Below are positions 16,923-26,287 of a DNA stretch of 64,000 nucleotides, piece after piece. The DNA is from Spirochaetaceae bacterium 4572_59 (GTDB lineage: Bacteria > Spirochaetota > Spirochaetia > DSM-2461): positions 40,678 to 104,677 of the forward strand of contig NBMC01000042.1 of NCBI GenBank assembly GCA_002084805.1. Direction: 5' to 3'. The notes beneath the pieces are model-generated. The model did not search any database and was not told the origin of the DNA. It was given only the letters and a program-made list of their open reading frames with translations. Numbering within the stretch: position 1 is the stretch's first letter; each line of letters starts with the position of its first letter. The position numbers were made by a program, and so were the translations under genes.

Positions 16923-17528
16923 ATGTATCAAGTGGAAGATTTAGGGATGGCTTTAGATCAGAAGGAGTTTCATGAAGATTGTCTTTTTCAGTCCATGGAC
17001 TTCAGTTCTCACAATATTGATGATCACAGCTTTGAGGGCTGCCATTTTAAGGGCTGCCGTTTCCAGGATATGAAGCTGACAGGAACGACATTCAGGAACT
17101 GCCTGTTTCAGGAGTGTCAGTTACTTCTTCTCAAAATGTATGATGTGGTTCTGAATGAGGTGGAATTCCGTGACTGTAAACTAATGGGCATCAATTTTAC
17201 AGATTGCAACAGCTACAGTTTTGAGCCTGAGTTCAGGAATTCCAGTATGAGCCATATGATTTTCAGTAATATGATCTTTCGTAAGGCTGTTATCACATCC
17301 TGCCGTCTTGAAGACAGTGATTTTACCGACTGTGATCTCAGGGAAAGCAACTTTACAAAAACAGAGTTCAAAAAGGTCATGTTTCATCACTGTAAACTGG
17401 ATAAGGCAGATTTCAGGGAGGCCTCCAGCTACAGTATAAATCCGGAGAGTAATTCGATCCGGAATGCCCGTTTTAATCTGCCCGAAGCGGAATCTTTTCT
17501 GGGATTTCTGAATATTCTAATAGAATAA
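16923..17528 (+). CDS. Pentapeptide repeat protein
   Basis: A 201-residue protein built almost entirely of A(D/N)LXX-like pentapeptides with F or L at the centre, for example CHFKG-CRFQD, and DFTDC-DLRES-NFTKT later, giving a right-handed quadrilateral beta-helix. This resembles the Qnr/McbG class that mimics DNA, but the exact target cannot be told; many such proteins have no known role. Start at 16923 follows the GAGG of the preceding stop region, 8 nt after the LrgA/B-like gene. Probably cytoplasmic, no signal peptide. Confidence 0.85.
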   Translation: MYQVEDLGMALDQKEFHEDCLFQSMDFSSHNIDDHSFEGCHFKGCRFQDMKLTGTTFRNCLFQECQLLLLKMYDVVLNEVEFRDCKLMGINFTDCNSYSFEPEFRNSSMSHMIFSNMIFRKAVITSCRLEDSDFTDCDLRESNFTKTEFKKVMFHHCKLDKADFREASSYSINPESNSIRNARFNLPEAESFLGFLNILIE

Positions 17529-17692
17529 AAGTGCTCTCCCTTCTCTGAAAGGATCCGGGAGTTACACAGAAAACCTTTTTTAATAAAATAGTAAAGTCTA
17601 ATCTGTAGTTTTTGTGGATTGATTTTATCTCCTCTTGTATTTGCAGTTGTTAACCATTTAGTATCATAATAAAGGAAAAGAAGAGTTCCCGT

Positions 17693-18454
17693 ATGGAATT
17701 ACAGAAAGAAATAACAGGGAAAAAAATTGTCTTTGTTCATCCTCCCGATCTTGTCAGTAAGCATTTACTGGTTTATCTGATTGATAGGGAGTATGAGGTT
17801 TATACTCTGTTGGATCACACAAAGGTTGGGAAGGTTCACTCATCCTATCCGGGTACTCTTTTTTTCCTGAATATCGATGCGGCCATGAAAGAGTTTGAGT
17901 GGGAAGATTTTATTACCAAGCTTCAGGTAGAAAACCCGGGTCTGCAGCTGGGGATTTTCTCTTTTAAAATTACTGAAGCTGCTCGAATTCAGCATTACAT
18001 TATGGATCTTGGAGTCAATTGCGGATTTATCCAGTTGAAACAGGGGGTCAATACCGCGGCGAATATGATGATCAAGGTCCTTCAGGCAAATGAAGTTAAG
18101 GGCCGGAGAAAGTATATTCGTTATCAGTGTACCCAGGAAACGGCAATTATGAATTTTAAGCTGGATGATATCTTAATCAATGGATTCGTTCAGGATATCA
18201 GTTCTGTGGGAATGTCCTTTTTTCTGGAAGAGGATAAGGAACTCGTAAAAAATCAGATGATAAAAAATATTCAGCTGAGATTAAAAGGTGTTCTTGTTAA
18301 TACGGACGGAGTTGTTCTTGGTCTACGGGATGACAACGGGAAAAAACTTTATGTCATACTGTTTAACGGCACAGATCAGCAGAAAACAAAGGATCGTGTC
18401 CATTCTTATATATATTCATCACTTCAAAAGGAATTTGACAGAGAATTTTCCTGA
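17693..18454 (+). CDS. PilZ-domain c-di-GMP-binding protein
   Basis: Cytosolic effector of the second messenger c-di-GMP. The C-terminal PilZ domain (about residues 140-245) has both binding motifs: RRKYIR (RxxxR) near 143 and DISSVGMS (D/NxSxxG) near 166. The N-terminal 130 residues form a receiver-like or Rossmann-like domain (VFVHPPDLV...), a layout seen in other spirochaete PilZ proteins that affect motility. It is convergent with a GGDEF-EAL gene, a natural partner in the same signalling network. Confidence 0.88.
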   Translation: MELQKEITGKKIVFVHPPDLVSKHLLVYLIDREYEVYTLLDHTKVGKVHSSYPGTLFFLNIDAAMKEFEWEDFITKLQVENPGLQLGIFSFKITEAARIQHYIMDLGVNCGFIQLKQGVNTAANMMIKVLQANEVKGRRKYIRYQCTQETAIMNFKLDDILINGFVQDISSVGMSFFLEEDKELVKNQMIKNIQLRLKGVLVNTDGVVLGLRDDNGKKLYVILFNGTDQQKTKDRVHSYIYSSLQKEFDREFS

Positions 18455-18480
18455 CTATTCAATAAGTATAACCCTATGGA

Positions 18481-20664
18481 TTAAGGGGATAGAAGAAGAT
18501 TTTTCAGATCGACCAGATCAATAGCTTTGCTGTGAAGATAACCCTGGAAATACTGGCAGTTCTGTATCGTTTCATTCTGCTGTTGTTCTTCCGTTTCGAT
18601 TCCCTCCGCCACGATGCTAAGATTCAGACTTTTTGCCAGATTTACAATTGACTTGATAAGCTTCATATTGTTTTCTTCCGGAATTTCCTTGATAAAGGAA
18701 CGATCAATCTTAATACAGTCTACGGGAAGGCGGGTCAAATAGCTGAGACTTGAGTATCCTTTACCGAAATCATCAATGACAAAACTCAGTTCAGGATTAT
18801 GGGATTTCACCTTGTAAAGGTTTTGAACTACCATTTCAGGATTTTCCATCAGAAATGATTCTGTAATTTCCAGTTTGAGGTTTCCTGGTTTTATGCTGGT
18901 CCTATTGATGACTCCTTCAATCAATTCTGGAAAGTCTGTAAGGTTCAGTTGTTTTGTTGAAAGATTAACGGCGACAAAAAAGTCTTTATGGAGTTCCTTG
19001 TTCAGCTTATGTATTTCCATACAAGCCCGTTTCAGAACCCAGTGACCAATGGGGATTATGTTTCCGTTCTCTTCTGCAGCAGGAATAAAATCATCGGGAG
19101 GGATGATTCCAAGATCAGGATGTCTCCATCTGATAAGAGCTTCTACTCCGACGATCTCCCGCTCTCTGGAAAGAAGTGGCTGGTACTGAAGAAACATTTC
19201 CTGTCGTACAAGAGCAGTCTTTAAACCTTGTTCAATGGTCCATTTACTTCTGGCTAAGTGGGTTAGATCCTCTGAAAATACAACAAAACGGTTTTTTCCG
19301 TTATCCTTAGCACTATACATGGCAAGATCCGCATTTCTGGTAACAATCTCATTGTTATTCCCATGAAAGGGAATCAGGGCTATTCCTATACTGACTCCGA
19401 TGGAAGCTTCGGATATCGTTCCGTTTTTTTCAAAGCTATAGGTCTTACTGATTTCAGACAGAATCTTTGTTGCTACCAGTTCTGCGTCTTTCTGCTGTGT
19501 TATTTTTGGCAGCAGAACAACAAATTCATCACCACCGAAACGATATATCAGGTCTGATTCTCTCAGAGTATTTCGGAGACGTTGAGTCGTTTCGATAAGG
19601 ATAAGATCTCCCACCTGATGACCAAAGGTATCATTTACCTGTTTGAAACCGTCTAAATCCAGGAAGAACAGGGCTCCCATAGATTCGTGATTCTTTTTAA
19701 AGAGTTCAAACAGATTGGCAATATCTGTTGCAAAAAGATCTCTGTTTCCCAGTTCCGTCAGTTTATCATGGTAGGCCAGGTAGCGGAGCTTCCTTTCGAC
19801 ATTTTTCCTGTGGCTGACATCCCGGATGATACAGGTGAGGGTTCGCTCCTGGAATTCCCTGGAATTCCCAAAGGATATTTCTATGGGAGAAACACCTCTG
19901 TTCTTATTCCGTCCAAGCAGTTCAAGTTGACCTGTAATGTTGGCATTTTCTCTATCATTAAAATCTATATAGAAGTATTTCCGTATTTCCGGAGAGTACC
20001 GGTAGAATATTTCTTCGGGGAAGAGCATTTCGAATGGCTTTCCAATGATATCTTGTTTTTCGTAACCGAAGACTCTTATTGTTGCTGAATTGGCATATAT
20101 TATCTTGAAATTATCATCAATTATGATAACTGCTTCGGAAATTGTTTCTGACAGGGACTCGTAATTATTCCGGGCTTCTTTCAGTTGATCCACCAGCTTA
20201 TTGGATGTGGATTCCGGTTCCCACAGATTCAGGAAAAAAGTTGTTTTTTCTTTTTCGGAGTAGGGAAGGATTACTCCTTCAAAGGTTTTTATTTTTTTAC
20301 GACCATCCCAACAGCGCAGCAGAAACAGGTCCTCTTCTTTATTGAGGTTTCTCTTCTTATCCTGGTTTATATGATCTGCTATCCTGGATTTCAGAAAGTT
20401 ATGATATTCGGGGAGAATCAAGGAATAAAGGTTTGTTTTCTGGAGTTGTTTTTCCGTATAATCAAGATTTACTGTTGCAATGGGATTCGCACGGAGAATT
20501 GTGCCATCATCCAGAATTTGGAGAACTGTATCAACGGCATTATTCAGGATAATGTCGGCAGGTGTTCCCATCTTCTCTACATCCATCTTTTTTGGAGAAT
20601 CTTTTTTTTCAACGCTTGGCATTGTAAAATTTAGCAGGGATTCTTCTAAGAAATTATCAGGCAT
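18481..20664 (-). CDS. PAS-GGDEF-EAL c-di-GMP enzyme
   Basis: 727-residue cytosolic protein without membrane helices. Domains in order: a weak PAS domain (about 35-130), a clear PAS/PAC domain (165-290), a GGDEF cyclase domain with intact GGDEF near 377 and an inhibitory I-site RESD five residues before it, and an EAL phosphodiesterase domain from about 470 with EALIRW near 508, DDFGKGYSS and VAEGIET. All key residues look intact, so it may be bifunctional or act mainly as one enzyme. The PAS domains probably sense redox, a ligand or a partner. Convergent with the PilZ gene. Confidence 0.93.
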   Translation of the reverse strand: MPDNFLEESLLNFTMPSVEKKDSPKKMDVEKMGTPADIILNNAVDTVLQILDDGTILRANPIATVNLDYTEKQLQKTNLYSLILPEYHNFLKSRIADHINQDKKRNLNKEEDLFLLRCWDGRKKIKTFEGVILPYSEKEKTTFFLNLWEPESTSNKLVDQLKEARNNYESLSETISEAVIIIDDNFKIIYANSATIRVFGYEKQDIIGKPFEMLFPEEIFYRYSPEIRKYFYIDFNDRENANITGQLELLGRNKNRGVSPIEISFGNSREFQERTLTCIIRDVSHRKNVERKLRYLAYHDKLTELGNRDLFATDIANLFELFKKNHESMGALFFLDLDGFKQVNDTFGHQVGDLILIETTQRLRNTLRESDLIYRFGGDEFVVLLPKITQQKDAELVATKILSEISKTYSFEKNGTISEASIGVSIGIALIPFHGNNNEIVTRNADLAMYSAKDNGKNRFVVFSEDLTHLARSKWTIEQGLKTALVRQEMFLQYQPLLSREREIVGVEALIRWRHPDLGIIPPDDFIPAAEENGNIIPIGHWVLKRACMEIHKLNKELHKDFFVAVNLSTKQLNLTDFPELIEGVINRTSIKPGNLKLEITESFLMENPEMVVQNLYKVKSHNPELSFVIDDFGKGYSSLSYLTRLPVDCIKIDRSFIKEIPEENNMKLIKSIVNLAKSLNLSIVAEGIETEEQQQNETIQNCQYFQGYLHSKAIDLVDLKNLLLSP

Positions 20665-20669
20665 AAATC

Positions 20670-20698
20670 ATTATCATAAGAAACAGAAAAAAAAACAA
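20670..20698 (-). promoter_or_regulatory. Promoter of the GGDEF-EAL gene, leaderless arrangement
   Basis: On the minus strand: TTGTTT (20693-20698), 17 bp, GATAAT (20670-20675), then 5 nt to the ATG at 20664, without a Shine-Dalgarno. Confidence 0.5.
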
Positions 20699-20779
20699 TA
20701 AAAGATTTTAATAAAGCGAGGGATGGAGAGAATTTTTGTGTTTTTAGAGAATTAAAAGATCAGTATTTACCATTGGATA

Positions 20780-20807
20780 TTGGCAAGTTGTTCTATACGG
20801 GTATAAT
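20780..20807 (+). promoter_or_regulatory. Promoter of avtA, leaderless arrangement
   Basis: TTGGCA (20780-20785), 16 bp, perfect TATAAT (20802-20807). Seven nt separate the -10 box from ATG 20815, so transcription should begin at about the start codon. An upstream ATG at 20809 would not be in the transcript. Confidence 0.65.
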
Positions 20808-20814
20808 CATGCGT

Positions 20815-22068
20815 ATGAAACTGTCAGCATTTGGTGAAAAATTTACTTCGAAGTCGGGAATTCTTGAACTGATGGATGATCTGGGAAAAGCTGTTTCCGG
20901 ATCGGAACATGTGTGTATGCTGGGCGGAGGGAATCCAGCTCAGATTGATGAAGTCAGGGATATCTGGAAAGGTTGTCTCGATTCTTTAACAAAAGACAGC
21001 ACTAAGATGGAAGTGTCTCTCTCTTCTTATGATTCTCCCCAGGGGAATTCTTCCTTTATTGATGCTCTGGTTGAAATGTTTAAGCGGAATTATAATTGGA
21101 ATATTACATCTGAAAATATTGCCATCACAAATGGCAGTCAGAACGCTTTTTTTATATTATTCAATCTGTTTTCCGGAACAGACTCCCTGGGAGTGAAAAA
21201 GAAGATACTTTTTCCTCTCTGCCCGGAGTATATAGGCTATGCCGACCAGGCCATTGAAGAAGGTGTTTTTAAAACGGTGCCTGCCACCATACACGAGGAA
21301 GATGAGCTGTTCTTTAAGTACCATGCGGATTTTTCCCGTATCAGTATCGGAGATGATATCGGGGCCGTCTGTGTTTCCCGCCCTACCAATCCCACAGGGA
21401 ATGTTCTGACCGATGAGGAAATACGGACTCTGGCGGATATGGCGGAAAAAGCCGGTGTTCCTTTTATAATTGATAACGCCTATGGGTCTCCCTTTCCTGG
21501 CATCATTTTTCAGGATGTCACTCCCCTCTGGAATAATAATATTATTCTCAGCATGAGTCTTTCCAAGCTGGGCCTACCCTCGGTGCGGACTGGTATTGTT
21601 GTGGCGGATAAAGAGATTATCAAGGCCGTTTCTGCCTGCAATGCCATCGTCAGTCTGGCCAACGGAAATATCGGTCAGATCATAACAGAGCCCCTGTTTC
21701 GCAGCGATGAGATTCTGAATATCAGCAGGAATATTATCCGGCCCTTCTATCAGAAGAAGTCTGAGCGTGCGGTCTCTCTGTTAAAGGAAACCATGTCCTC
21801 CCATGTGGATTTCAGAATCCATCGCAGTGAAGGTGCTATCTTCCTGTGGATCTGGTTTAAAAATCTTTCCATTTCCTCCCGAGAGCTGTATGAACGGCTT
21901 AAGAAAAGGCGGGTTATTGTCGTCCCTGGAGAGTATTTCTTTTTTGGACTGGAAGAGGCGTGGGCGCACAGTACTCAATGTATCCGCCTGAACTATGCCC
22001 AGGACGATGCCCTTGTGGAAGAGGGTATTCGTATTCTAGCAGAAGAAGCGGAGAAGGTGGTTTTATGA
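20815..22068 (+). CDS. avtA: Valine-pyruvate aminotransferase
   Basis: PLP-dependent class I aminotransferase exchanging amino groups between valine and pyruvate to give alanine. The N-terminus MKLSAFGEKF matches the MTFSLFGDKF-type start of AvtA and gives 417 residues, the length of the E. coli enzyme; two longer in-frame starts lie within the promoter. The family signature LGGGNPAQI is near residue 41, GNSSFIDAL and NGSQNAFF follow, and the PLP lysine lies in SLSKLG near 250. The 3' end overlaps the antiporter ATG by 4 nt (ATGA), so the two are translated together. Confidence 0.9.
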   Translation: MKLSAFGEKFTSKSGILELMDDLGKAVSGSEHVCMLGGGNPAQIDEVRDIWKGCLDSLTKDSTKMEVSLSSYDSPQGNSSFIDALVEMFKRNYNWNITSENIAITNGSQNAFFILFNLFSGTDSLGVKKKILFPLCPEYIGYADQAIEEGVFKTVPATIHEEDELFFKYHADFSRISIGDDIGAVCVSRPTNPTGNVLTDEEIRTLADMAEKAGVPFIIDNAYGSPFPGIIFQDVTPLWNNNIILSMSLSKLGLPSVRTGIVVADKEIIKAVSACNAIVSLANGNIGQIITEPLFRSDEILNISRNIIRPFYQKKSERAVSLLKETMSSHVDFRIHRSEGAIFLWIWFKNLSISSRELYERLKKRRVIVVPGEYFFFGLEEAWAHSTQCIRLNYAQDDALVEEGIRILAEEAEKVVL

Positions 22069-23264
22069 GTCTGAATGTTCTTATTGTGCTGATTCTTGTA
22101 GGTGGCTGGCTGTCTGGACGCCTTTTTACAAAAATAGGCCTCCCCTCTGTTCTGGGGATGATTTTCTGTGGAATTCTGATTGGACTGATGGGGGAGGGGA
22201 TGATTCCGGACTCTATGAATGAACTCAGTCCCTTTCTCAAGTCTCTGGCGTTGATAATCATCCTTCTTCGGGCGGGATTGGGGATCCACAGGAGTACCCT
22301 GAAAAAGGTCGGGCGTGTGGCCCTGCGTATGTCTTTTCTGCCCTGTCTGTTTGAAGGGGTGGCTTTAATTCTCCTCTTTCGTTTTATCATGGGCTTCCCC
22401 TGGTTTTCTGCTGGTGTTACAGCATTTCTTCTGGCTGCCGTCTCTCCGGCGGTGGTTGTCCCGTCCATGCTGGATCTAAAGGAACGCGGTCTGGGACAGG
22501 AAAAGGATGTACCCACCATCATTTTGGCGGGAGCCTCTCTGGATGATGTTTTTGCAATCACCCTCTTTTCCATTTTTATGGGACTGGCGGGAGGCCTGAA
22601 CGTCAATCCTGGTCTGGCTTTGCTTCAGATTCCCCTGTCTATTATTGGAGGAATCATCCCCGGTATCCTTGTTGGTTTTTTTCTGACCTGGTTTTTCCGG
22701 AAGCATCACGAAAAGATCCGTGCCACCGAGAAAGTCCTGCTTTTGCTTGGAACAGCTGTTCTACTTGTCAATATCGGAGACTGGATTCACACGGCCGCCC
22801 TGCTGGGGGTTATGACAATTGGATTTATACTTCTGGAACGAACAGAGATAGTGGCCCACGAATTAGCTGCTAAACTGAATAAAGCCTGGGTTTTTGCAGA
22901 AATAGTTCTGTTTGTACTGATAGGAATTTCTGTGGATGTTCGGGTTGCCCTGCAGGCGGGGCTGCTTGGTCTTCTCATTATCTCCGGAGGGCTGATATTT
23001 CGCTCTCTGGGAGTCTGGCTGGCTACATCAGGGAGTGCTCTTAACAGAAAAGAGCGGCTCTTCTGTGTGATTGCCTACATTCCCAAGGCAACCGTTCAAG
23101 CTGCCATGGGATCTGCTCCTCTTGCAGCAGGTTTGCCAGAAGGAGAAGTGATTCTGGCCATGGCAGTCTTATCCATTATTTTTACCGCACCATTGGGATT
23201 GATTGGGATCAGAAAACTGGGCCCGCTTCTTCTGGAAGCTCCTCAGGAAATCAATTCTGTTTAA
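22065..23264 (+). CDS. Cation:proton antiporter (CPA family)
   Basis: Inner-membrane Na+(K+)/H+ exchanger-type protein of 399 residues with about 12-13 helices. It begins with the family pattern [23 protein letters not shown], and includes LRAGLGIH near residue 77, the polar [13 protein letters not shown] core near 125 and SLDDVFAI near 155, where the ion-binding Asp is expected. Start is fixed by the ATGA overlap with avtA. The 3' end overlaps the convergent rlpA gene by 14 nt. Ion specificity cannot be told from sequence. Confidence 0.88.
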   Translation: MSLNVLIVLILVGGWLSGRLFTKIGLPSVLGMIFCGILIGLMGEGMIPDSMNELSPFLKSLALIIILLRAGLGIHRSTLKKVGRVALRMSFLPCLFEGVALILLFRFIMGFPWFSAGVTAFLLAAVSPAVVVPSMLDLKERGLGQEKDVPTIILAGASLDDVFAITLFSIFMGLAGGLNVNPGLALLQIPLSIIGGIIPGILVGFFLTWFFRKHHEKIRATEKVLLLLGTAVLLVNIGDWIHTAALLGVMTIGFILLERTEIVAHELAAKLNKAWVFAEIVLFVLIGISVDVRVALQAGLLGLLIISGGLIFRSLGVWLATSGSALNRKERLFCVIAYIPKATVQAAMGSAPLAAGLPEGEVILAMAVLSIIFTAPLGLIGIRKLGPLLLEAPQEINSV

Positions 23265-23847
23265 TCAGGAAATTGTTAATCCCGATCTTCTCCAGTTTTC
23301 TGGCATAAGAGGCTGTTTCTTCTTCGGGGATTCCTGTGAGGAGAATCCGGGTTATGCCCCTGTTGTTCAGTTGAGTTTTCGGTGAAAAACCGTTACTTTC
23401 CAGATGGTTCTTCATGGCACTGGCATTTTCAAGGTTACCATAGGCTCCCACCTGAATATTAAATGTTACCTGTAGTATTTCCATATTTTCAACAGAGACC
23501 AGGACGGGGGTCGTTCCTGTTTTTACCATGTCCAGTTCTACCGCAGCCGCATAGGACAGATCGATAATTCTACCGTCGACAAAGGGTCCTCTGTCGTTGA
23601 TACGGACACAGACGGTTCTTCCATTGCTAAGGTTTGTCACCGTAACCAGGGAGTTGAAGGGGAGCTGCTTGTGGGCAGCTGTCAACTCATGAGTGTTGAA
23701 GATCTCTCCGTTTGCGGTCAGTCTTCCATGGAACTTTCCTCCGTACCAGGATGCAACACCCTTTTCTTCATAAGCATTCAGTGTAAGAGTGAAAATCATC
23801 AGGAGCAAGAGAATAAGAGATTTTTTTCTATTTTCTTTCATAGCCAT
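23251..23847 (-). CDS. RlpA-family septal ring / double-psi barrel protein with SPOR domain
   Basis: Exported cell-wall protein. A signal peptide (residues about 1-25, ending LNAYEEKG) is followed by the double-psi beta-barrel domain with [19 protein letters not shown] and the VRINDRGPF motif, then a SPOR domain from about residue 125 ([14 protein letters not shown]) that binds denuded glycan strands at the division site. Some relatives are lytic transglycosylases. An internal ATG two codons downstream is an equal start candidate, as no strong ribosome site is visible. Length 198 is short but complete. Confidence 0.88.
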   Translation of the reverse strand: MAMKENRKKSLILLLLMIFTLTLNAYEEKGVASWYGGKFHGRLTANGEIFNTHELTAAHKQLPFNSLVTVTNLSNGRTVCVRINDRGPFVDGRIIDLSYAAAVELDMVKTGTTPVLVSVENMEILQVTFNIQVGAYGNLENASAMKNHLESNGFSPKTQLNNRGITRILLTGIPEEETASYARKLEKIGINNFLIKQN

Positions 23848-23975
23848 TCTATCGGCCGTCCGGGGCTTAGTGTTTAGACTCTTTCTATGGCCGGTTCACA
23901 TTTCGTTCACACCCCGGATTTATTGTTTAAACCATAACAAAGCATGAATTGCCTGATGGCAACGGAGGTATGAAT

Positions 23976-24500
23976 ATGAAAAAGATTTTAATTGTTGGTG
24001 TAATGGTTGTTGCGGCTGCGGGAAGTATATTTGCAAGTGGTAATAAGGAAGATGATGCTCAGGACCTTGATGCTTACGGTAGAGGAAGCCGGGGCGGATA
24101 TGACAGACAGGGGCGATTTGACAGAGATGAAAGAGGATTCCGAGGACCCGAAAGCTGCTGGATTGATGAAGAGGGAAATCCTGTGACACCCGAAACAGTC
24201 GATGTCGAAGGAACTCTGGTTCTGGAAGAGGGAACTATGCCCTATCTGGAACAGAATGGTGAAAAAGTATTCCTTATGGTTCCCCGCTTTGCCCTGAATG
24301 AGATTGAACTGGATGGGGGCGAGTTTGTCAAGCTAACAGGTTTTGAACTGCCTGAGGATGCCAGATCTCCATGGGGCAACAGTGAAAGCTCCTCCCTGTT
24401 TCTTCATGTGGTCAGTGCGGAAATCGACGGTGAAGTTCTGACTCTGGAGATGGGATACGGACCAAGAGGCGGAAGAGGATCCAAAGGGCGCAGATCCTAA
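23976..24500 (+). CDS. Exported hypothetical protein, spirochaete type
   Basis: A 174-residue protein with a clear signal peptide (MKKILIVGVMVVAAAGSIFASGNKE). A Gly/Arg/Asp-rich linker (GRGSRGGYDRQGRF) leads to a folded C-terminal part with alternating strands (VDVEGTLVLEEGTMPYL, FALNEIELDGGEFVKLTGFEL) and an RGGRGSKGRRS basic tail. I chose ATG 23976 because CGGAGG lies about 8 nt upstream. Function unknown; the basic tail and Gly-rich linker suggest envelope or metal/nucleic-acid contact, but that is only inference. Followed by a terminator. Confidence 0.75.
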   Translation: MKKILIVGVMVVAAAGSIFASGNKEDDAQDLDAYGRGSRGGYDRQGRFDRDERGFRGPESCWIDEEGNPVTPETVDVEGTLVLEEGTMPYLEQNGEKVFLMVPRFALNEIELDGGEFVKLTGFELPEDARSPWGNSESSSLFLHVVSAEIDGEVLTLEMGYGPRGGRGSKGRRS

Positions 24501-24515
24501 AAAGTCTTAAAAGTA

Positions 24516-24549
24516 GGGCGGTTTCTGCATAAGGAACCGCCCTTTCTGT
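24516..24549 (+). terminator. Rho-independent terminator
   Basis: GGGCGGTT (24516-24523) pairs with AACCGCCC (24535-24542), followed by TTTCTGTT. It closes the exported-protein gene and separates it from the lysS promoter, whose -35 box begins at 24549. Confidence 0.85.
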
Positions 24550-24577
24550 TGCCATAGGATGGAAGGGTCTATATAAT
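24549..24577 (+). promoter_or_regulatory. Promoter of lysS, leaderless arrangement
   Basis: TTGCCA (24549-24554), 17 bp, perfect TATAAT (24572-24577), then 8 nt to ATG 24586. No Shine-Dalgarno lies before the start. Confidence 0.65.
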
Positions 24578-24585
24578 TCCTTGCC

Positions 24586-26175
24586 ATGAGTGACAATAAG
24601 AAACCAAGATCAACACACTGGGCGGATATCACCGCCGATAAAATTATCAGAGAAAGAGGTGCGAAGGAGCATTTTACCTGTGCATCAGGAATTACTCCTT
24701 CCGGTACCGTTCATATAGGAAACTTCCGGGAGATTATTTCGGTAGAGCTGGTCGTCAGAGCCCTGCGGGAAAAAGGGGAGAAGGTGCGTTTCATCTACTC
24801 CTGGGATGACTATGACGTCTTCCGGAAAGTTCCCAAGAATATGCCTCAGCAGGAGCTGCTGGAAACATACTTAAGAAAACCAATCGTCGTTGTTCCCGAT
24901 GTTCTGGGAGACCAGGAGAGCTATGCCGCTGCCAATGAAAAGGATCTGGAGAAGCTTCTTCCCATTGTTGGCGTAGACCCTGAATACATCTATCAGGCTA
25001 AACGCTATAGAAATTCCGAATATGCCGAAGGTATTAAAACTGCCCTGATACATAAGGATGACATCAGGCGGCAGCTGGATGAAAGCAGGACAACTCCTTT
25101 GGCCGCAGCCTGGATGCCCGTATCCGTTTTCTGTACAGCCTGTGATAGAGATACCACCACCGTCACCGGCTGGGATGGTGACTATGGTGTTTCTTATAGT
25201 TGTGAATGCGGTCATGAAGAGACAGTAGATCTCAGGACCACCCATGCTGTTAAACTCCCCTGGCGGATTGACTGGCCCATGAGGTGGAAGCAGGAAGACG
25301 TGGATTTCGAACCCGCTGGAAAGGATCACCATTCCGAAGGTGGCAGTTTTGATACAGCTAGGAAAACCAGTAAAGAGGTTTACAATCATGAGCCTCCAGT
25401 CACCTTTCAGTATGACTTTATCCGTGTTAAAGGAAGAGGCGGAAAAATCTCTTCATCCTCAGGAGAAGTTATCTCTTTGACGGATGTTCTGGAGATCTAT
25501 CAGCCTGAGATAGTCCGTTATCTTTTTGCCGGTACCCGTCCCAACGCGGAATTTGCCATTTCCTTTGATCTGGATGTTCTGAAAATATATGAAGACTACG
25601 ATAAGTGTGAGCGGACCTTCTTCAATAAACCTGAGACCGAAAAGGCTCTGAAAAAGTGGGAAAAACAGGCCAGAATTTATGAACTCTCCCAGGTTGGAGC
25701 CGTTCCGGAAACCATGCCCTATCAGATTCAGATTCGTCACCTCTGTAATCTGTTGCAAAACTACTCAGGAGATATTGATGGCGTTGTGGAATATCTGGGT
25801 GATGTGAAACCTGAACAGGAAGGTCGTCTGAGACAGAGAGCTCTCTGTGCCTGGAATTGGATCAAAGATTTTGCTCCCGAAGATTTTAAGTTTGCCCTGA
25901 GATCTGAAGCGGATGGAAAGGTTGAGCTTGATGATAAGAATACGGAAGCTGTGAGGCGTCTGGCAATTATTGTCAAGGAAGATATGGAATCCATGGATGA
26001 GAAAGAGTTTGGGACCAAGGTCTACGATATGATGAAGGAACTGGAACTGGAATCTGCAGAATTCTTTATTGCTGTTTATCAGGTTCTTGTTTCCAAGGAA
26101 AAGGGTCCCCGTCTGATCAGTTTCCTCTATACCATCGGGAAAGATAAGGTTCTCTCTCTCTTGAATCTGTATTAA
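24586..26175 (+). CDS. lysS: Class I lysyl-tRNA synthetase
   Basis: Cytosolic enzyme charging tRNA-Lys. It is the class I (Rossmann-fold) form found in archaea and spirochaetes, not the class II form of most bacteria: HIGN near residue 43 is the HIGH signature and KISSSSG near 287 the KMSKS loop, with a zinc-binding-like Cys segment (CTACD...CECGHE) around 180-205. The C-terminal about 150 residues are the helical anticodon-binding domain. 529 residues is the normal length. Monocistronic with its own promoter. The most useful taxonomic marker in the window. Confidence 0.96.
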   Translation: MSDNKKPRSTHWADITADKIIRERGAKEHFTCASGITPSGTVHIGNFREIISVELVVRALREKGEKVRFIYSWDDYDVFRKVPKNMPQQELLETYLRKPIVVVPDVLGDQESYAAANEKDLEKLLPIVGVDPEYIYQAKRYRNSEYAEGIKTALIHKDDIRRQLDESRTTPLAAAWMPVSVFCTACDRDTTTVTGWDGDYGVSYSCECGHEETVDLRTTHAVKLPWRIDWPMRWKQEDVDFEPAGKDHHSEGGSFDTARKTSKEVYNHEPPVTFQYDFIRVKGRGGKISSSSGEVISLTDVLEIYQPEIVRYLFAGTRPNAEFAISFDLDVLKIYEDYDKCERTFFNKPETEKALKKWEKQARIYELSQVGAVPETMPYQIQIRHLCNLLQNYSGDIDGVVEYLGDVKPEQEGRLRQRALCAWNWIKDFAPEDFKFALRSEADGKVELDDKNTEAVRRLAIIVKEDMESMDEKEFGTKVYDMMKELELESAEFFIAVYQVLVSKEKGPRLISFLYTIGKDKVLSLLNLY

Positions 26176-26287
26176 GTCTTAGTTCTATAATTTCCGCCCC
26201 CCCAATAATTCAAAAAATGCGGCCATCTTAATTACTTTCCACCCTTTATAATCATTACAACAAGTAGAAAATTAAGGTGGAATTATT

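Noticed and set aside
20773..20814. Longer AvtA start at 20773.
   Set aside because: It would place coding sequence over a near-consensus promoter, and the family N-terminus aligns from 20815.
21914..22606. Basic Arg/Pro-rich antisense frame opposite avtA and the antiporter.
   Set aside because: Composition is the expected shadow of hydrophobic coding sequence on the other strand.
26176..26287. Possible cobalamin riboswitch before the URO-D-like gene.
   Set aside because: The gap is only 112 bp and lacks the B12-box; a simple promoter and ribosome site suffice.
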